Assembly (NCBI GenBank): GCA_002751075.1
Contig: NAOQ01000060.1
Location: forward strand, 55,877-76,280
Source: Ichthyophonus hoferi
Lineage: Eukaryota > Opisthokonta > Ichthyosporea > Ichthyophonida > Ichthyophonidae
Length of the DNA: 20,404 nt
Direction: 5' to 3'
Position 1 is the stretch's first letter. Each line of letters opens with the position of its first letter. Below, one piece after another: positions 1 to 10,078 of this stretch. A program made the position numbers and the translations under genes. The notes below the pieces were generated by a model that saw nothing but the letters and a program-made list of their open reading frames with translations, was not told the DNA's origin and searched no databases.

Positions 1-24
1 TATGTATGTATGTATGTATGTATG

Positions 25-58
<34 letters not shown>

Positions 59-115
59 TATATATATATATATATATATGTATTTTTGCATGTATCTATG
101 TATATATGTATATAT
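1..115. repeat. (TATG)n / (TA)n microsatellite
   Basis: A nearly uninterrupted TATG tetranucleotide array starts at base 1 and passes into a (TA)n run near 57-78, then into degenerate TATG-like sequence. It probably continues left of the window. No gene is visible in it. Confidence 0.95.
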
Positions 116-1056
116 ATAATTGTCTGTTAGTAACATTCTGAATTTCATTTTAAATTTAAATTCAAGTGTATATATAACTAAGCAAAATAGCTTACGTAGC
201 TTTCGTTGTATTTGTAATTTAATCTCGCAAAAAGCAATGTAATTAGTGCATTAATTTATAACTTCTTGTAATAATTGGTGACATTATATATTTATATATA
301 TATATATATCTATCTATTGACAGAATGTAAATTTTTAGAAAAGACCTACTAAATTTAGAGACAAATATAAACATATGTGATGGATTTCACATTTCACAGG
401 GCAAACACAGGGATACAGCTAAATAGCATGAGATAGAACAGCCATAATAATAGTACGAATAGAAGAAAGAAAAACAGGTTAACTTTGAAGAGAAACAGAG
501 TGAGTAAAGAGGAGAGGAGAAAAGTCTAAAATCAGGAACCAAGGGGGAGGGGAAAAGAGAAAAGCCTCAGAATAAAAGAAAATATTGACAAAGAAACAGC
601 ATGAAAGAATGTGAATAATCAATAAATATAGAAAAAATGGATACTAGGAATAAGACAACTAAATGATTTAACAGTCTAGCAGCATGTGCATAAACAGATG
701 CACTGGTATTTGAAAGCTATTTATAAATGTATAGCAACAGCATTTACCCTCTGTGATTGGTGCACCAAGGGTCGAATAGATTGTTCAAGCAGGTAGTGGA
801 GAGGAAATTGTTAGGTATAAAATAATTTGAACTACCTATAACATGATACAGTTGCAGTATGTGTCAATGGTAATTTAATTTTGAAAGGGAGGATGTGTAT
901 CCTGGATAATTAATAATATATATACATATTACATATGTTTGTGTTTGAATGGGTGTGTATACGTACCAACCTATATCAAGATAATATGTAGAAATTATTT
1001 AGATGATCTGCAGGAAAAGTAAATTTGCTAATAGAAAAGACGGCCATGCAAAATAA
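116..1056. other. AT-rich non-coding stretch, no gene recognised
   Basis: I scanned both strands. The stretch holds a short (TA)n run near 284-308 and a purine-rich segment at about 465-650. A minus-strand open stretch at 750-815 has no usable splice acceptor. The hexamer ATTAAA on the minus strand (plus-strand 874-879) could serve the ankyrin gene upstream of it, but this is weak. Further 3' exons of that gene could lie here or beyond the left edge without being recognisable. Confidence 0.5.
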
Positions 1057-1071
1057 CTAGGACGAGTGCAC
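1057..1071 (-). CDS. Possible terminal exon of the ankyrin gene (VHSS, stop)
   Basis: A T-rich acceptor ending TTATTTTAG precedes GTG CAC TCG TCC TAG. Its phase 0 matches the end of the exon at 1607-1689. Only four residues are encoded, so the support is splice signal and phase alone. If it is used, the protein ends right after the fourth ankyrin-like repeat, at about 167 residues. Retention of the preceding intron would also give a stop, eight codons downstream. Confidence 0.25.
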   Translation of the reverse strand: MHSS

Positions 1072-1264
1072 CTAAAATAAGTTTTAAAATTAATTATTAA
1101 TTAAATGGTTTATATAAATTAACTTATATAGTAACTCGTTGGAGATTACAAGCATTGCTAGAAAATATATTTTCATAAAGGCTAATAAATAGGCATAGCA
1201 GGAGAGTATAATAATCTATAGATGAATGTTTATATAGTTGTGAATAGAAATGGAAAGATGGAGT

Positions 1265-1500
1265 AAATGTGTATGAAAATAGGTGTGATAGTATGATTGC
1301 ATATATGACAGTAGGACAATGGGTACAATAGTATTTATATATGATAGTTGGGTAATATTTATGATAATATGATAGTATGATAGTATGTATAACATGACAG
1401 TATGTATGCTAGTATGATAGTATATTAGTATGTATGATAGTCTATATGATAATATGTATGATAATACGATACTGTGTATGATAATACAACATTGAGTAAT
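1265..1500. repeat. Degenerate ATGATAGT-type tandem repeat
   Basis: The units ATGATAGT, ATGATAAT and GTATGTATG recur in irregular order across this stretch. The open frame on its minus strand (Tyr/Ile/Ser/His-rich) is a product of the repeat, not a gene. Confidence 0.8.
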
Positions 1501-1606
1501 ATAGTATTTGTATATATAAAGAAATAAAGCATCAGGGTCCAGAACAAATGTACCATACATGGCAGGAGCAAAACCATTTTTAAATAGTAAACAGTGCAAC
1601 ACATAC

Positions 1607-4600
1607 CGACGTCACATTGACAGGGTGTTGTTTGGAGATGAGAAAGGTGATCATATCCATGTTGCCTGTCTTTACCGCAAAGTGCAGGGCTGACTTTAGA
1701 GGTGAATGGGAATAGTATTAATATATGCTATCGTAGAAATCACAAGTATTATAATATTAATATATTATAGTAGAAATTATAAATATTATCATATTATATA
1801 ACTGCTATCTGCAGTATTTGCCCAGGCCTCAGAAATATGCCAAACAGAAGCATGACTAGTTACATCAACTAATAAATATAGCCATATTTTTATACAAATA
1901 CATGATCTTACACTAATCATTACCTCAATACGCCTTTCTCATCACCGTTACTTCTTTATATATCCCTCTCTCACTGCCAATCCCTTTTCTAGTTTAAACA
2001 CAATCATGATTATTACATACTCATACAATTGTGGGTTTATTAAATGTAATTTGATTCTGAACCAATTTCCAAAGAGAGTCACTTACATACTGTGACGTAA
2101 TGTGGTTGTCACATCGTTGTAGATGTATGTGAGTAGGTCGACCAATTGAGAGTAAGGCGTGGAGATAGATATATAGTGAGTATGAACACCATACAGCCCT
2201 GGGTAACATTAAATTATACATATTATGATTGGATATCCAGTATGATTAACACACATCTACCTAGATATATTATATATATATACTGTTAAAAAAGAATGCA
2301 ACCACAAATTAAAGTATTAAATAAGAAAATAAAGTGCATTTACACTGCCTGTTACTGGGTTGAATTTCCTTGTCGCTCGTTAATTCTCTCTTTTTACCAT
2401 GTGTACTATTGCACTGAACTCTAACCAATTTTATTTTTATTTATTTTCAAAATTACCAAAACCTAAATATAAAGCTGAAATAGAACCATTAAATTGTATT
2501 AAATTGGAAGTTACCAAGCTAACTAATTAATTAATTTTAAAACTATTTTAAATTTGAATTAAACAGGATAAGTAATATTACAAAGACTAGTTACATGTTT
2601 CTATTTGCAGTAATGATAATGTATATCCCAGTTTATTATGTAACTTTACCAACCACAGCCAGGATAATGGTGTAGAATGCTTACCCCCTGTGAAACATCC
2701 ACCCAGGTGTTAGTGGTCAGATTAAAACTAAAAAGAATTGAAGGAAATTCATCAGTTAAATATTAGTATGCATTTATATATATATTTACCTGTGTTGCTT
2801 TTATCTACTTACCCTCTCTTTCTGTTGGCGTTTATGTATTATTTATTTCATCTGACATCAAGCTATCTAATGATCTTTTCATTTTTATATATCAAGCAAT
2901 CTGGTATGTTTTGGTATGGTTCAATCATTAACGTAACTCGACCTACTATCTTTAATACTCAGGACACCTATGAACTTAATATAAATTAGTAAGGATAACG
3001 TAGTACTTACTTTCTATAACTATATGTTTTAAAGCTAATCTTCCTTTCTCCCACTATTAATCTTTACTTTAATTACAGTTTTTGTATGGTTATCTCTGTA
3101 TATATTTCCCCATCTATCTTTTATATATCGCCATGAAAAAATTATTACGAGATCAATTGGCCAAATATTACATGTTCTTATTGTCCTTCCTATCTGGCAC
3201 TACGGATACTTAACCTATATGGCTAATATATATATAAATAATATCTAACCATAATCGCACACAAGTCTACTTTGAAACATTGCAGTACAATTCTATAATA
3301 TCCATAACTTTTATTCATTTTCCTTTTACTTTCAGTTTTATTTTTGCCAAGTAAAACATTCTTATTAATCTGTCATACCAATCTACAAACTTACCGAGAA
3401 TTGATCCTATAGGTTGTACAGACAGATGAAGTTCCAATAAATGCGTAATAATAAAATAAGAAAGAGGGAATAGAGGGTTGAGTGCAGTTGTGAGCTGTCA
3501 AAAAAAAAAAAAAATCACTGTTTAAATAATGATAGTGTGTACGTTTATATTTTTGTGAGTGTAATATAAGTATAAATATAGTGGGTAGGTGGGGGTATTT
3601 CTGTTGTTGTTAGTAAAACAAATGTAATGTATAATAATATCTCTGGTATCAAGGCAACCAAATATGGATAGGCAAGTAAAAGTAACAAATCTGAAGCAAA
3701 AGACAAACAAAGAATACAGTGGTAGAGTAACTCAATAAATGCAATGGTGTCCGACTAATGGCAGGGAAAAAAATATAAAGTAGTCGGTTATGATTTGTTG
3801 GATGTATACCAAGGAATAAAAAAAATGGTAAAAAGCAACGAATGCTATTGGGCTAGTAATAAGGGATGTGATGCAAATAGATTATCCGTATAAGGAGAAA
3901 GTGGTACAAAGGCATAGAAAAAATTTCGTAAGAAAAAAGGAATGAAGAAGAAAATTTTATAAAGAAAAGAGAGATGTAAAGGTTTGGAATATGATTCCGG
4001 TCGACCAAAAAAGCAAAGTATTTTATGGTAGTTTTATATACAAAAAAACACAACAACTTAACATCGTATATATACCACACCATACCTTGGTCAATACAAT
4101 ATATCGGTCTCGATCCATTGTTTTCTTAACAGCGGACACGTCACCTTTAGCAGCGGCCAACAAGAACTTACACTCATCCTATATGAAACTATACGATTGG
4201 TATAGGAAAGGTATAACATGCTATGCTCATTGGTATATCCCTTATTAAATAATGCTAAGCTCCAACTACAAGACCTCTATTTAAACTTTAAAAGAATAAC
4301 TGCTCACTAACCCCACCCCCTCAAACCCTAATCTTATTGGGATAGGTTCGTTCAATCATCTTCGGCTTAAATGACCAATCATTATTTAACTAATCATTCA
4401 ATTATCCATTAACTGTGTTGGAAAGTTACCATGCTTTTGCATGTAATCCAGCTAATCTAACCATATCACTTCATTAAAGAACAGTATAATCCCATTTTAT
4501 TTACTTATGAATGGTTTTAAGAGCGTGATTGAGTGATCATATATAGAATATATCATATAAGGACCAATAGAAGGCTGATCTGTAGGCGTGATAAATATAT

Positions 4601-5696
4601 ATAATGTAAATATATAATATGAACAATAGAAAATGTTAAAAAAAAGAACAGAATAAATAATTTGTGTTAAAACATGAATAGTAATTTTAAAATAACAATT
4701 TCTTATAGTGCAATAGCAATAAAAAATAAAATATAGTTATAAAAAAAGAGAGGAAATGACAATACAAAAAAAGAAAGAAAAAGAAAAACATAAACAGAAA
4801 AATGAAATAGAGAGGGAAAGTAAGACGTAAATGGACATAAGACATATTACCATTGTTGTGCCATCTCTCTTGAATTTCTCTGTTGAAAAATAAAATAATA
4901 AGTCGACGATATGATGGAATATATAATTGGATAGGTTTATTGACTAGTATATTCTATAGTCAGAAAAATTATTTGTATATTACAAGATAAAATTATTATT
5001 ATACTGCAATAAATAATGCATTGGTTTCTCCTACAACTCCTCCTTACCAGTCAGTCTTTTTCGTTGTGTGAAATGTTAAAAAAAAAAAGAAAAGAAAAAA
5101 AAAGAAAAAAAAAGAAAAAAAAAGAAAGAAAGCAAGAAATCAATGTAAATTTGGCTTGTCATGCCTCGGTCACATGCATACTTTTTTCTTGTGGACTGAT
5201 TCTTTTTTTCAAATCAAATGGGCAGCTTTATGTTAATAAATGGGTTCATAAATGTTTCCATTTATCTATATTCTTACATGTATAAATTAGAGGCAGTAAG
5301 ATGTGGAATGGAGAAATGGTTGGGAAGGAGGAGTGTATGTATGGAGAATTTCCAAGGTAAGTTAAAGTTATACACCAAAATATAAATCAAACTGTACAGC
5401 CTAGGAAATGTATAAACGAGTGTATTCAGCTATATAACATGTAATGCCTTAGAAAATATTGTCATGCAGATAATTGAGGATATTTTACCCTTGTCTAAGG
5501 AGAACTCCTGAGTAAACTTCTGGATATTCCGCGCAATGTCGGATTTGTCCTAAATACAATATCAGTACCAGTGAGTATATAATTGATATAACAAAATCTT
5601 TATACATATTATATATATAGTAAGTAATAAAATATAAATATATATTAATATGTTACACTAACTGGGATTTTTGAAACTTACTTGAACTTCACTCAT
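1607..5696 (-). CDS. Small ankyrin-repeat protein, at least 7 exons, 3' end uncertain
   Basis: The exons, in transcription order, are 5682-5696, 5489-5549, 4851-4879, 4086-4178, 3395-3494, 2091-2198 and 1607-1689. All six introns are GT-AG and every junction phase agrees (0, 1, 0, 0, 1, 1), giving about 163 residues from the start MSEVQ at 5696. Residues 1-35 form a charged helical leader (DIARNIQKFTQEFSLDKEKF). Ankyrin-type repeats follow: residues about 38-64 (CKFLLAAAKGDVSAVKK), a degenerate one in exon 5 (IITHLLEL), one in exon 6 (SQLVDLLTYI, then NDV) and a clear one in exon 7 (TLHFAVKTGNMDMITFLI, then PVNV). Ankyrin repeats bind protein partners; nothing shows which, so I give no function. 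The last exon found ends in phase 0 inside a repeat, so at least one exon should follow. A tiny terminal exon at 1057-1071 (VHSS then stop) fits the phase; otherwise the gene leaves the window. Exons 4 and 7 are the firmest and exon 5 the weakest. Confidence 0.68.
3501..3514. repeat. Poly(A) run (poly-T of a splice acceptor)
   Basis: Read on the minus strand this is a poly-T tract just before the acceptor GACAG at 3495-3499, so it forms the polypyrimidine tract of ankyrin exon 5. Confidence 0.8.
5078..5137. repeat. Purine-only (A6-8 G)n tract in an ankyrin-gene intron
   Basis: Runs of A separated by single G fill about 60 bases, and AG-rich sequence continues to about 5137. It lies in the intron between ankyrin exons 2 and 3. 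The Lys/Arg-rich plus-strand frame across it is a repeat artefact. Confidence 0.9.
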
Positions 5697-6929
5697 TATT
5701 ATAAGGTTTTACCAGTATTTGAAGACTTTCAAAGGTAATAAAGAACTATACGCTTTTAATTTTATTAATAAAAGAATAGTTGCAGCAAATCTATACTATA
5801 TATATCTCCATAAAAAATTATTGTTATTATTATTATCATTATTATTATTATTATTATTATTTATTCCCAGTTTTGGATCCCTGGTATTTAGCTAAAATAT
5901 TTGGCCTAAATTATGCAATCGAATCAGCCGTACTGATGCAGTTTTATCCAATAGAATTATGTATGATGGCGCAAGTTTAATAGTTATCCGTAAATGAGTA
6001 TTGATGATTGGATGTTTTACAAATACGAGTTTATAAACAACTCAGCTCAAGCAATTAATTAAGGAAATAAATATATGTAGCTTAGTGTAGCTTAGAATTT
6101 TTAGTATTATTTTTTAAAAAATAATATTTTACAGTCATTCCTTTATTATTAGTAAGTGTTAAAATAATTTTAAAGAACCTATATATAATTCTGTATAACA
6201 AAGAAAGCTTTTCGTGAATTTATATTAAGAATGCTTGACTCGCCTAGATTATAAATTAGGTAGAGATGTCAGCACAATAAGAAGGTATTTACAGTCTGAT
6301 TGTACAGATTTTTTCCATAAAAAAATACGCGAATTCAACTTTTTTAAAAAGAAATATATTGCCCTTTTATTCAACTTGTTTCTATATATAATGTAAATAC
6401 CCGAGTATTAACATATTAACATGGCATATTAACATGGTATCAGAACATTTGACATTGAAAATAGTTAGATTTCCAAGCCCTTAATAGGATAGACAGGATA
6501 AAAAAATAAAAAATGCAATAATGTTCACTAAAAATTGTTGTGAGAAGTAAGTGCGCATCACAAATCAAAATGGATGCAGACTTTTTAAGAGTAAAACCCA
6601 CCTTAAACCTAAAAAATGTAATGGGGGTTACATGCCTTGCCTTTGGCAATGAGGAACTCCCTTTCATACATTCCAAAGCATAATATTTATCTTATTAATG
6701 AGCAATCTAATCGTAGCAATAAATTATAATCTGATTTTAAGGTACGTGTTACTAATCAATTAGCTAGATAGCACAGCACTAAACAATTGGTTAGAATTAC
6801 TTTTTTTTTTTACATAAGCAAATATTTTTATATAAATATATTAAAATATATTTAAAAACTGTCGTTATCATTTATCTCCCGATCTTGCTTTAACAATCAT
6901 CAATATATATATATGATTTTAAAATACTT
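5697..6929. other. Intergenic region between the ankyrin and GST genes
   Basis: This is the 5' flank of the ankyrin gene (left side) and the 3' flank of the GST gene (right side); both are on the minus strand. It holds a (TTA)n microsatellite, a less AT-rich patch at 5868-5985 that could carry the ankyrin promoter, and at 6157-6446 a weak LTR-like signature (see findings). No coding exon could be supported on either strand. Confidence 0.5.
5818..5864. repeat. (TTA)n trinucleotide microsatellite
   Basis: About fifteen TTA/ATT units run together with one or two substitutions (TTG, ATC). The tyrosine-rich plus-strand frame across it is an artefact. Confidence 0.95.
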
Positions 6930-6935
6930 TTTATT
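6930..6935 (-). terminator. Poly(A) signal AATAAA of the GST gene
   Basis: The canonical hexamer AATAAA on the minus strand lies about 105 bases past the GST stop codon (7040-7042), a normal 3'UTR distance. The cleavage site would be about 10-30 bases further, near 6900-6920. Confidence 0.6.
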
Positions 6936-7039
6936 AGATTATTTCATAATATACATTGTGTAGAGAATGAATAAATCAATTAAAATGCATGCATACAATT
7001 TCTTCTCAAGCATATAAGTTTAAAAGGATGTAGTAAAAA

Positions 7040-9099
7040 TTATTTCTTGACATGGGCAGCATTCCACTCAGCAATCTTGGGGTTACCAGCCACCAGGGCA
7101 ACGTTAGCCTTGATCAAAGGGAAATTGTCGAAAAGAGTGGTGGGAATGCCATCAAGAATGCCTGTGAGGACATGTCGTCAGTACAGGACCCTCGATTATA
7201 TATTGAATGTGTATTATTTCTGTAACCATACAAATTGCGCACACTTCCTTAATCATTCAATTATTAAAGGCAATAATTCAATAAGTTAGCTTTAGTTGCA
7301 AGTACTTCAGGAGATAAAAATTACAATGAATAGGTAAATATAATACAAAAAAGAACATGTTTATCCGAACGACTGTTTAAACATAGCTAAATCCACTTGT
7401 TTGTAATCCTTGATTTCATGCTCTATCTTTATTAAAGCATACGTTTTGGTTATTTGCTATGACTAAAAAAAATGATTAGTAATAATATCAGTGTGCAAGA
7501 ATGTACATATATAAGAAAAAAGAGAATAGAAGAGGAGGAGGTGACAAGTCCAAATAAATAAAATGTAATATACAACAGGATTTGCTCACCACTGCTAAAC
7601 CAAGAAAACATAACATAGGCCTGGATATCAGCCACAGTAAGCTGTGGAAAGCCAACCATCGCGGATATTAGTCACATACTCATAGCAAATTGTTGACATA
7701 AGTACAACCCCTCAAGCTACCATCGCTTATCTTCTAAATTTAACATAAAATTTCTATATAAAAAGACATCAAATGCTCACACTCCATACAACTCATCTTT
7801 TTCATCTAAATTGCATGCGAGTATTTAACGTATTCATAATAACATATTAACAACAATATATAATATTTCAAAAGACTACAGTCTCATTATTTAAAATGTT
7901 CTACATTAATTATAATCAAATAAACACATATAGGAGGAATATATGAAAACCCATATAGATTGCTAGACTTGCCTTATCAGAAACATAGTATCCGGTTCCG
8001 TTAGCCTTCAAGTACTTCTCCATAGCAGTAAACCACTTTGGCCACACATTTGCAGCAATTTCAGCCCTCATCTTGATCTTCTCCTCGGGATTGTCTATGT
8101 GAAAGGAAGGAACAAGGAGTGCAATAATATCATCAATGGCATCAACAACCTCGTCGACCTGAGCGGCCGCCCAAGAGTCTGTTGGGTAAAGACCAGCTAA
8201 ATTTCCAGCAAAACGCAACATTGATCTGCTTTGAGCAAGAACCTGCAAGAGAAAAGGGAAAGGGTTGAAGTTAGTAAATATTGTACTCTTTTCCCAAGGC
8301 ATCCTGTTGAGATCAGGCATCTAATGTCATATAGGTATGTTTATGTTTGTTGGTTGAGTTACATTCATTATTAGAGAGACTGCCATACTTAAAAAATAGC
8401 ATTTAAGTAAATCAAGTTGGCCATTTCAATATAATTATTCAAGTAATTAAACTTCGCTTAACTTATATCTATGTATATTCTCCAAAACAATCTCCAATAA
8501 TTGTTATACATAGGAAACTTGGTTTGAGGCCGATGCGAACAACCAAAACAAACTCTCCAGTAAATAATGACCCTAAAATGCTTTCTATATTTTTATCAAG
8601 AAAATTAAAATCAAATTAATAAATAGTAGAAGAAACTGGAAGCATAAGAAATAAATGGTTATACCTAGACAGATGGGCGCAATGTAAATGATCAAAGAAC
8701 CTCAAAACACAAAACATTAAAATTATGGTCAAGGATAATCATTTTCCTTTATCTTACATCCCATCCTCTCTTTAACATTACAAACTCACCAACTGAAGCT
8801 ATTCATTTTCCTCTTAATCATTCTTTTCCTTATTGTTTCTCATTCCTATCTCAATCATTTATTACTCAGTGTTTAGCTTTATTTATTCCACTCCTTGCTC
8901 TATGTTCATGTCTTTTTCAGCTTACCTTGCCATCAACAGTCAAAATGGGAAGTTGGCCAAAAGGAAGGGTTTCCTTAATTGTAGCAAACTGCTCATGAGT
9001 TAGCCTCTCATCCTCAAAGGGAATACCACCTATGTGAAGGGCAAGACGGGTCGACTCAGCACGGCCGTGCATGTCAAAATAAGTGACCTTGATCTGCAT
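7040..9099 (-). CDS. Sigma-like glutathione S-transferase, complete, 4 coding exons
   Basis: The coding exons are 8926-9099, 7973-8242, 7590-7641 and 7040-7161. Phases agree throughout and give 205 residues, the usual length for cytosolic sigma-class GSTs. The protein starts MQIKVTYFDMHGRAES, with the catalytic-type Tyr7 in a VTYFD...GRAE motif. The thioredoxin-fold G-site shows FGQLPIL with cis-Pro51 (residues 47-53) and Gln62-Ser63, which bind the glutathione gamma-glutamyl group. The all-helical C-terminal domain carries the N-capping box TVAD (residues 150-153). The enzyme should conjugate glutathione to electrophiles in the cytosol; sigma GSTs may also act as prostaglandin D synthases or S-crystallins, which sequence alone cannot settle. 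ATG 9099 is chosen because an upstream in-frame ATG (9129) lies before a good acceptor at 9109-9110 and would normally be intronic. The intron after exon 2 begins GC. Class assignment is by pattern only. Confidence 0.95.
7971..7976 (-). other. Non-canonical GC splice donor (AAG|GCAAGT) in the GST gene
   Basis: The second GST coding exon ends GAT AAG and the intron starts GCAAGT, the usual consensus of GC-AG introns. The acceptor at 7642-7643 is AG. Joining here gives YYVSDK followed by LTVADIQ, exactly the GST family's continuous core. Read-through instead gives SLAIYMGF and then departs from the family. Confidence 0.85.
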
Positions 9100-9488
9100 T
9101 GTGAAGGACTGTAGAAAGGGTTGGTGCAATGGTGTGAGAAAAGGGAAAAAAATGCAAACATAAAATAAAAGGTTTGTGGGACAGGAGATGAAAAAATAAA
9201 CGAGATATTATATACATACATGTTCAAGTAGAATTGTATTATAAGAAGAGTAGATAAAGCCATAAGTCGATAGAGATTTTTATCAATGAAAAAATAAACT
9301 TGCAAAAGGAAGGGTGCGTTAAAATTGGATTAAAAAGAATAAAGAGGGGGTGAGAAATACACATTATTTATACATAATGGTTACTTAAAAAAAGATACCT
9401 TAATAGAAAACTGAATAACTACTAACTGTATACGATATTGTTTACTTAAAGAACTAGTATTATATAGTTTTGTTTTGGTACAACTTAC
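9100..9488 (-). promoter_or_regulatory. Probable 5'UTR intron of the GST gene
   Basis: On the minus strand a strong acceptor (TTTCTACAG at 9109-9117, then TCCTTCACA before ATG) suggests that the leader is spliced nine bases before the start codon. A matching donor, CC|GTAAGTTG, lies at 9488, giving a 380-base intron like the others here. The donor choice is uncertain; the acceptor is more convincing. Confidence 0.45.
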
Positions 9489-9957
9489 GGATAATGTTGC
9501 AAAGTTTTTACCCAAAAATATTCTATCCACATTTTCGATATTTTTTATTTATAGAATGATTTTAAAGATATTTAAATATTTTCGGATAAAAACATATTTA
9601 TTTGCGATATTATTTGAGATATTTAAAGTGATGGTGTGAGATATGGGTTGAATATTGGTAAATATTAAAATTACGCTAATATCAGTTTTAGGATAGATTT
9701 AGGATAGATTGACAGCCCACAGTGTTTAAATCTTATGTATTTCATTCGCCAGATAATTCCATCAGGAATGTTGGGAGCAGCAGTCTGACATATAGTAGTT
9801 GTGAAATACACTATACTAATAATTAAAATATACTTTTTTTCATAATTTTTTAATATTTTGGTCATGTTAGAAAAAAATACTGGCAAAGTAACCATTTTAA
9901 TGAGCATTATCATCGATCATAATATTACGCAAATGTAAGCTGTACGGGATTTTTAGA
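9489..9957. other. AT-rich stretch upstream of GST, no gene recognised
   Basis: It may contain the first untranslated GST exon (ending at 9489) and its upstream flank. The open frame at 9671-9913 on the minus strand has no family resemblance and AT-driven composition, so I do not call it. Confidence 0.4.
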
Positions 9958-10078
9958 AACCAGGCAATGATTGAGATTGGCCAATGGATAATCGCCTGGG
10001 GCCGTCAAAGATCCACTTAACCAATCACGTCACCCCTTGGGCACGAAGTCAAAACAATCTGCCGATGTTTACAAAATA
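9958..10078. promoter_or_regulatory. CCAAT-rich promoter-like patch
   Basis: This patch is clearly richer in G and C than its surroundings. It contains the palindromic double CCAAT box ATTGGCCAAT (9976-9985), a second CCAAT (10021-10025) running into CACGTCACC, and GCCTGGGGCCG. Such clustering is typical of a TATA-less promoter. It could drive the minus-strand GST gene, a plus-strand transcript, or both: a good plus-strand donor (ATAG|GTAAGC) follows at 10079. Inference from motifs only. Confidence 0.4.

Noticed and set aside
750-815. Minus-strand open stretch reading LHYLLEQSIRPLVHQSQR before a GTAAAT donor.
   Set aside because: An in-frame stop lies just upstream with no AG acceptor in between, so it cannot be spliced in as an exon of the ankyrin gene.
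2356-2727. Two exon-like minus-strand segments (2685-2727 reading FNLTTNTWVDVSQG, and 2356-2413 reading CNSTHGKKRELTSDKEIQP) with acceptors, donors and mutually compatible phases leading into the ankyrin exon at 2198.
   Set aside because: The upstream ankyrin exon (3395-3494) joins directly to 2198 in phase, whereas the segment at 2727 needs phase 2, which no firm upstream exon supplies. They do not look like ankyrin repeats. They could be alternative exons, but I cannot support them.
4330-4385. GGTTCGTTCAATC and similar words resembling a tRNA B-box.
   Set aside because: No A-box at the right distance, and no cloverleaf or acceptor-stem pairing could be found by eye.
5016-5285. Plus-strand Lys-rich open frame.
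   Set aside because: It comes from the (A)nG purine tract inside an ankyrin-gene intron.
6440-6676. Minus-strand open frame of 78 codons.
   Set aside because: No recognisable domain, no splice context, and it overlaps the possible LTR-adjacent fragment; probably chance.
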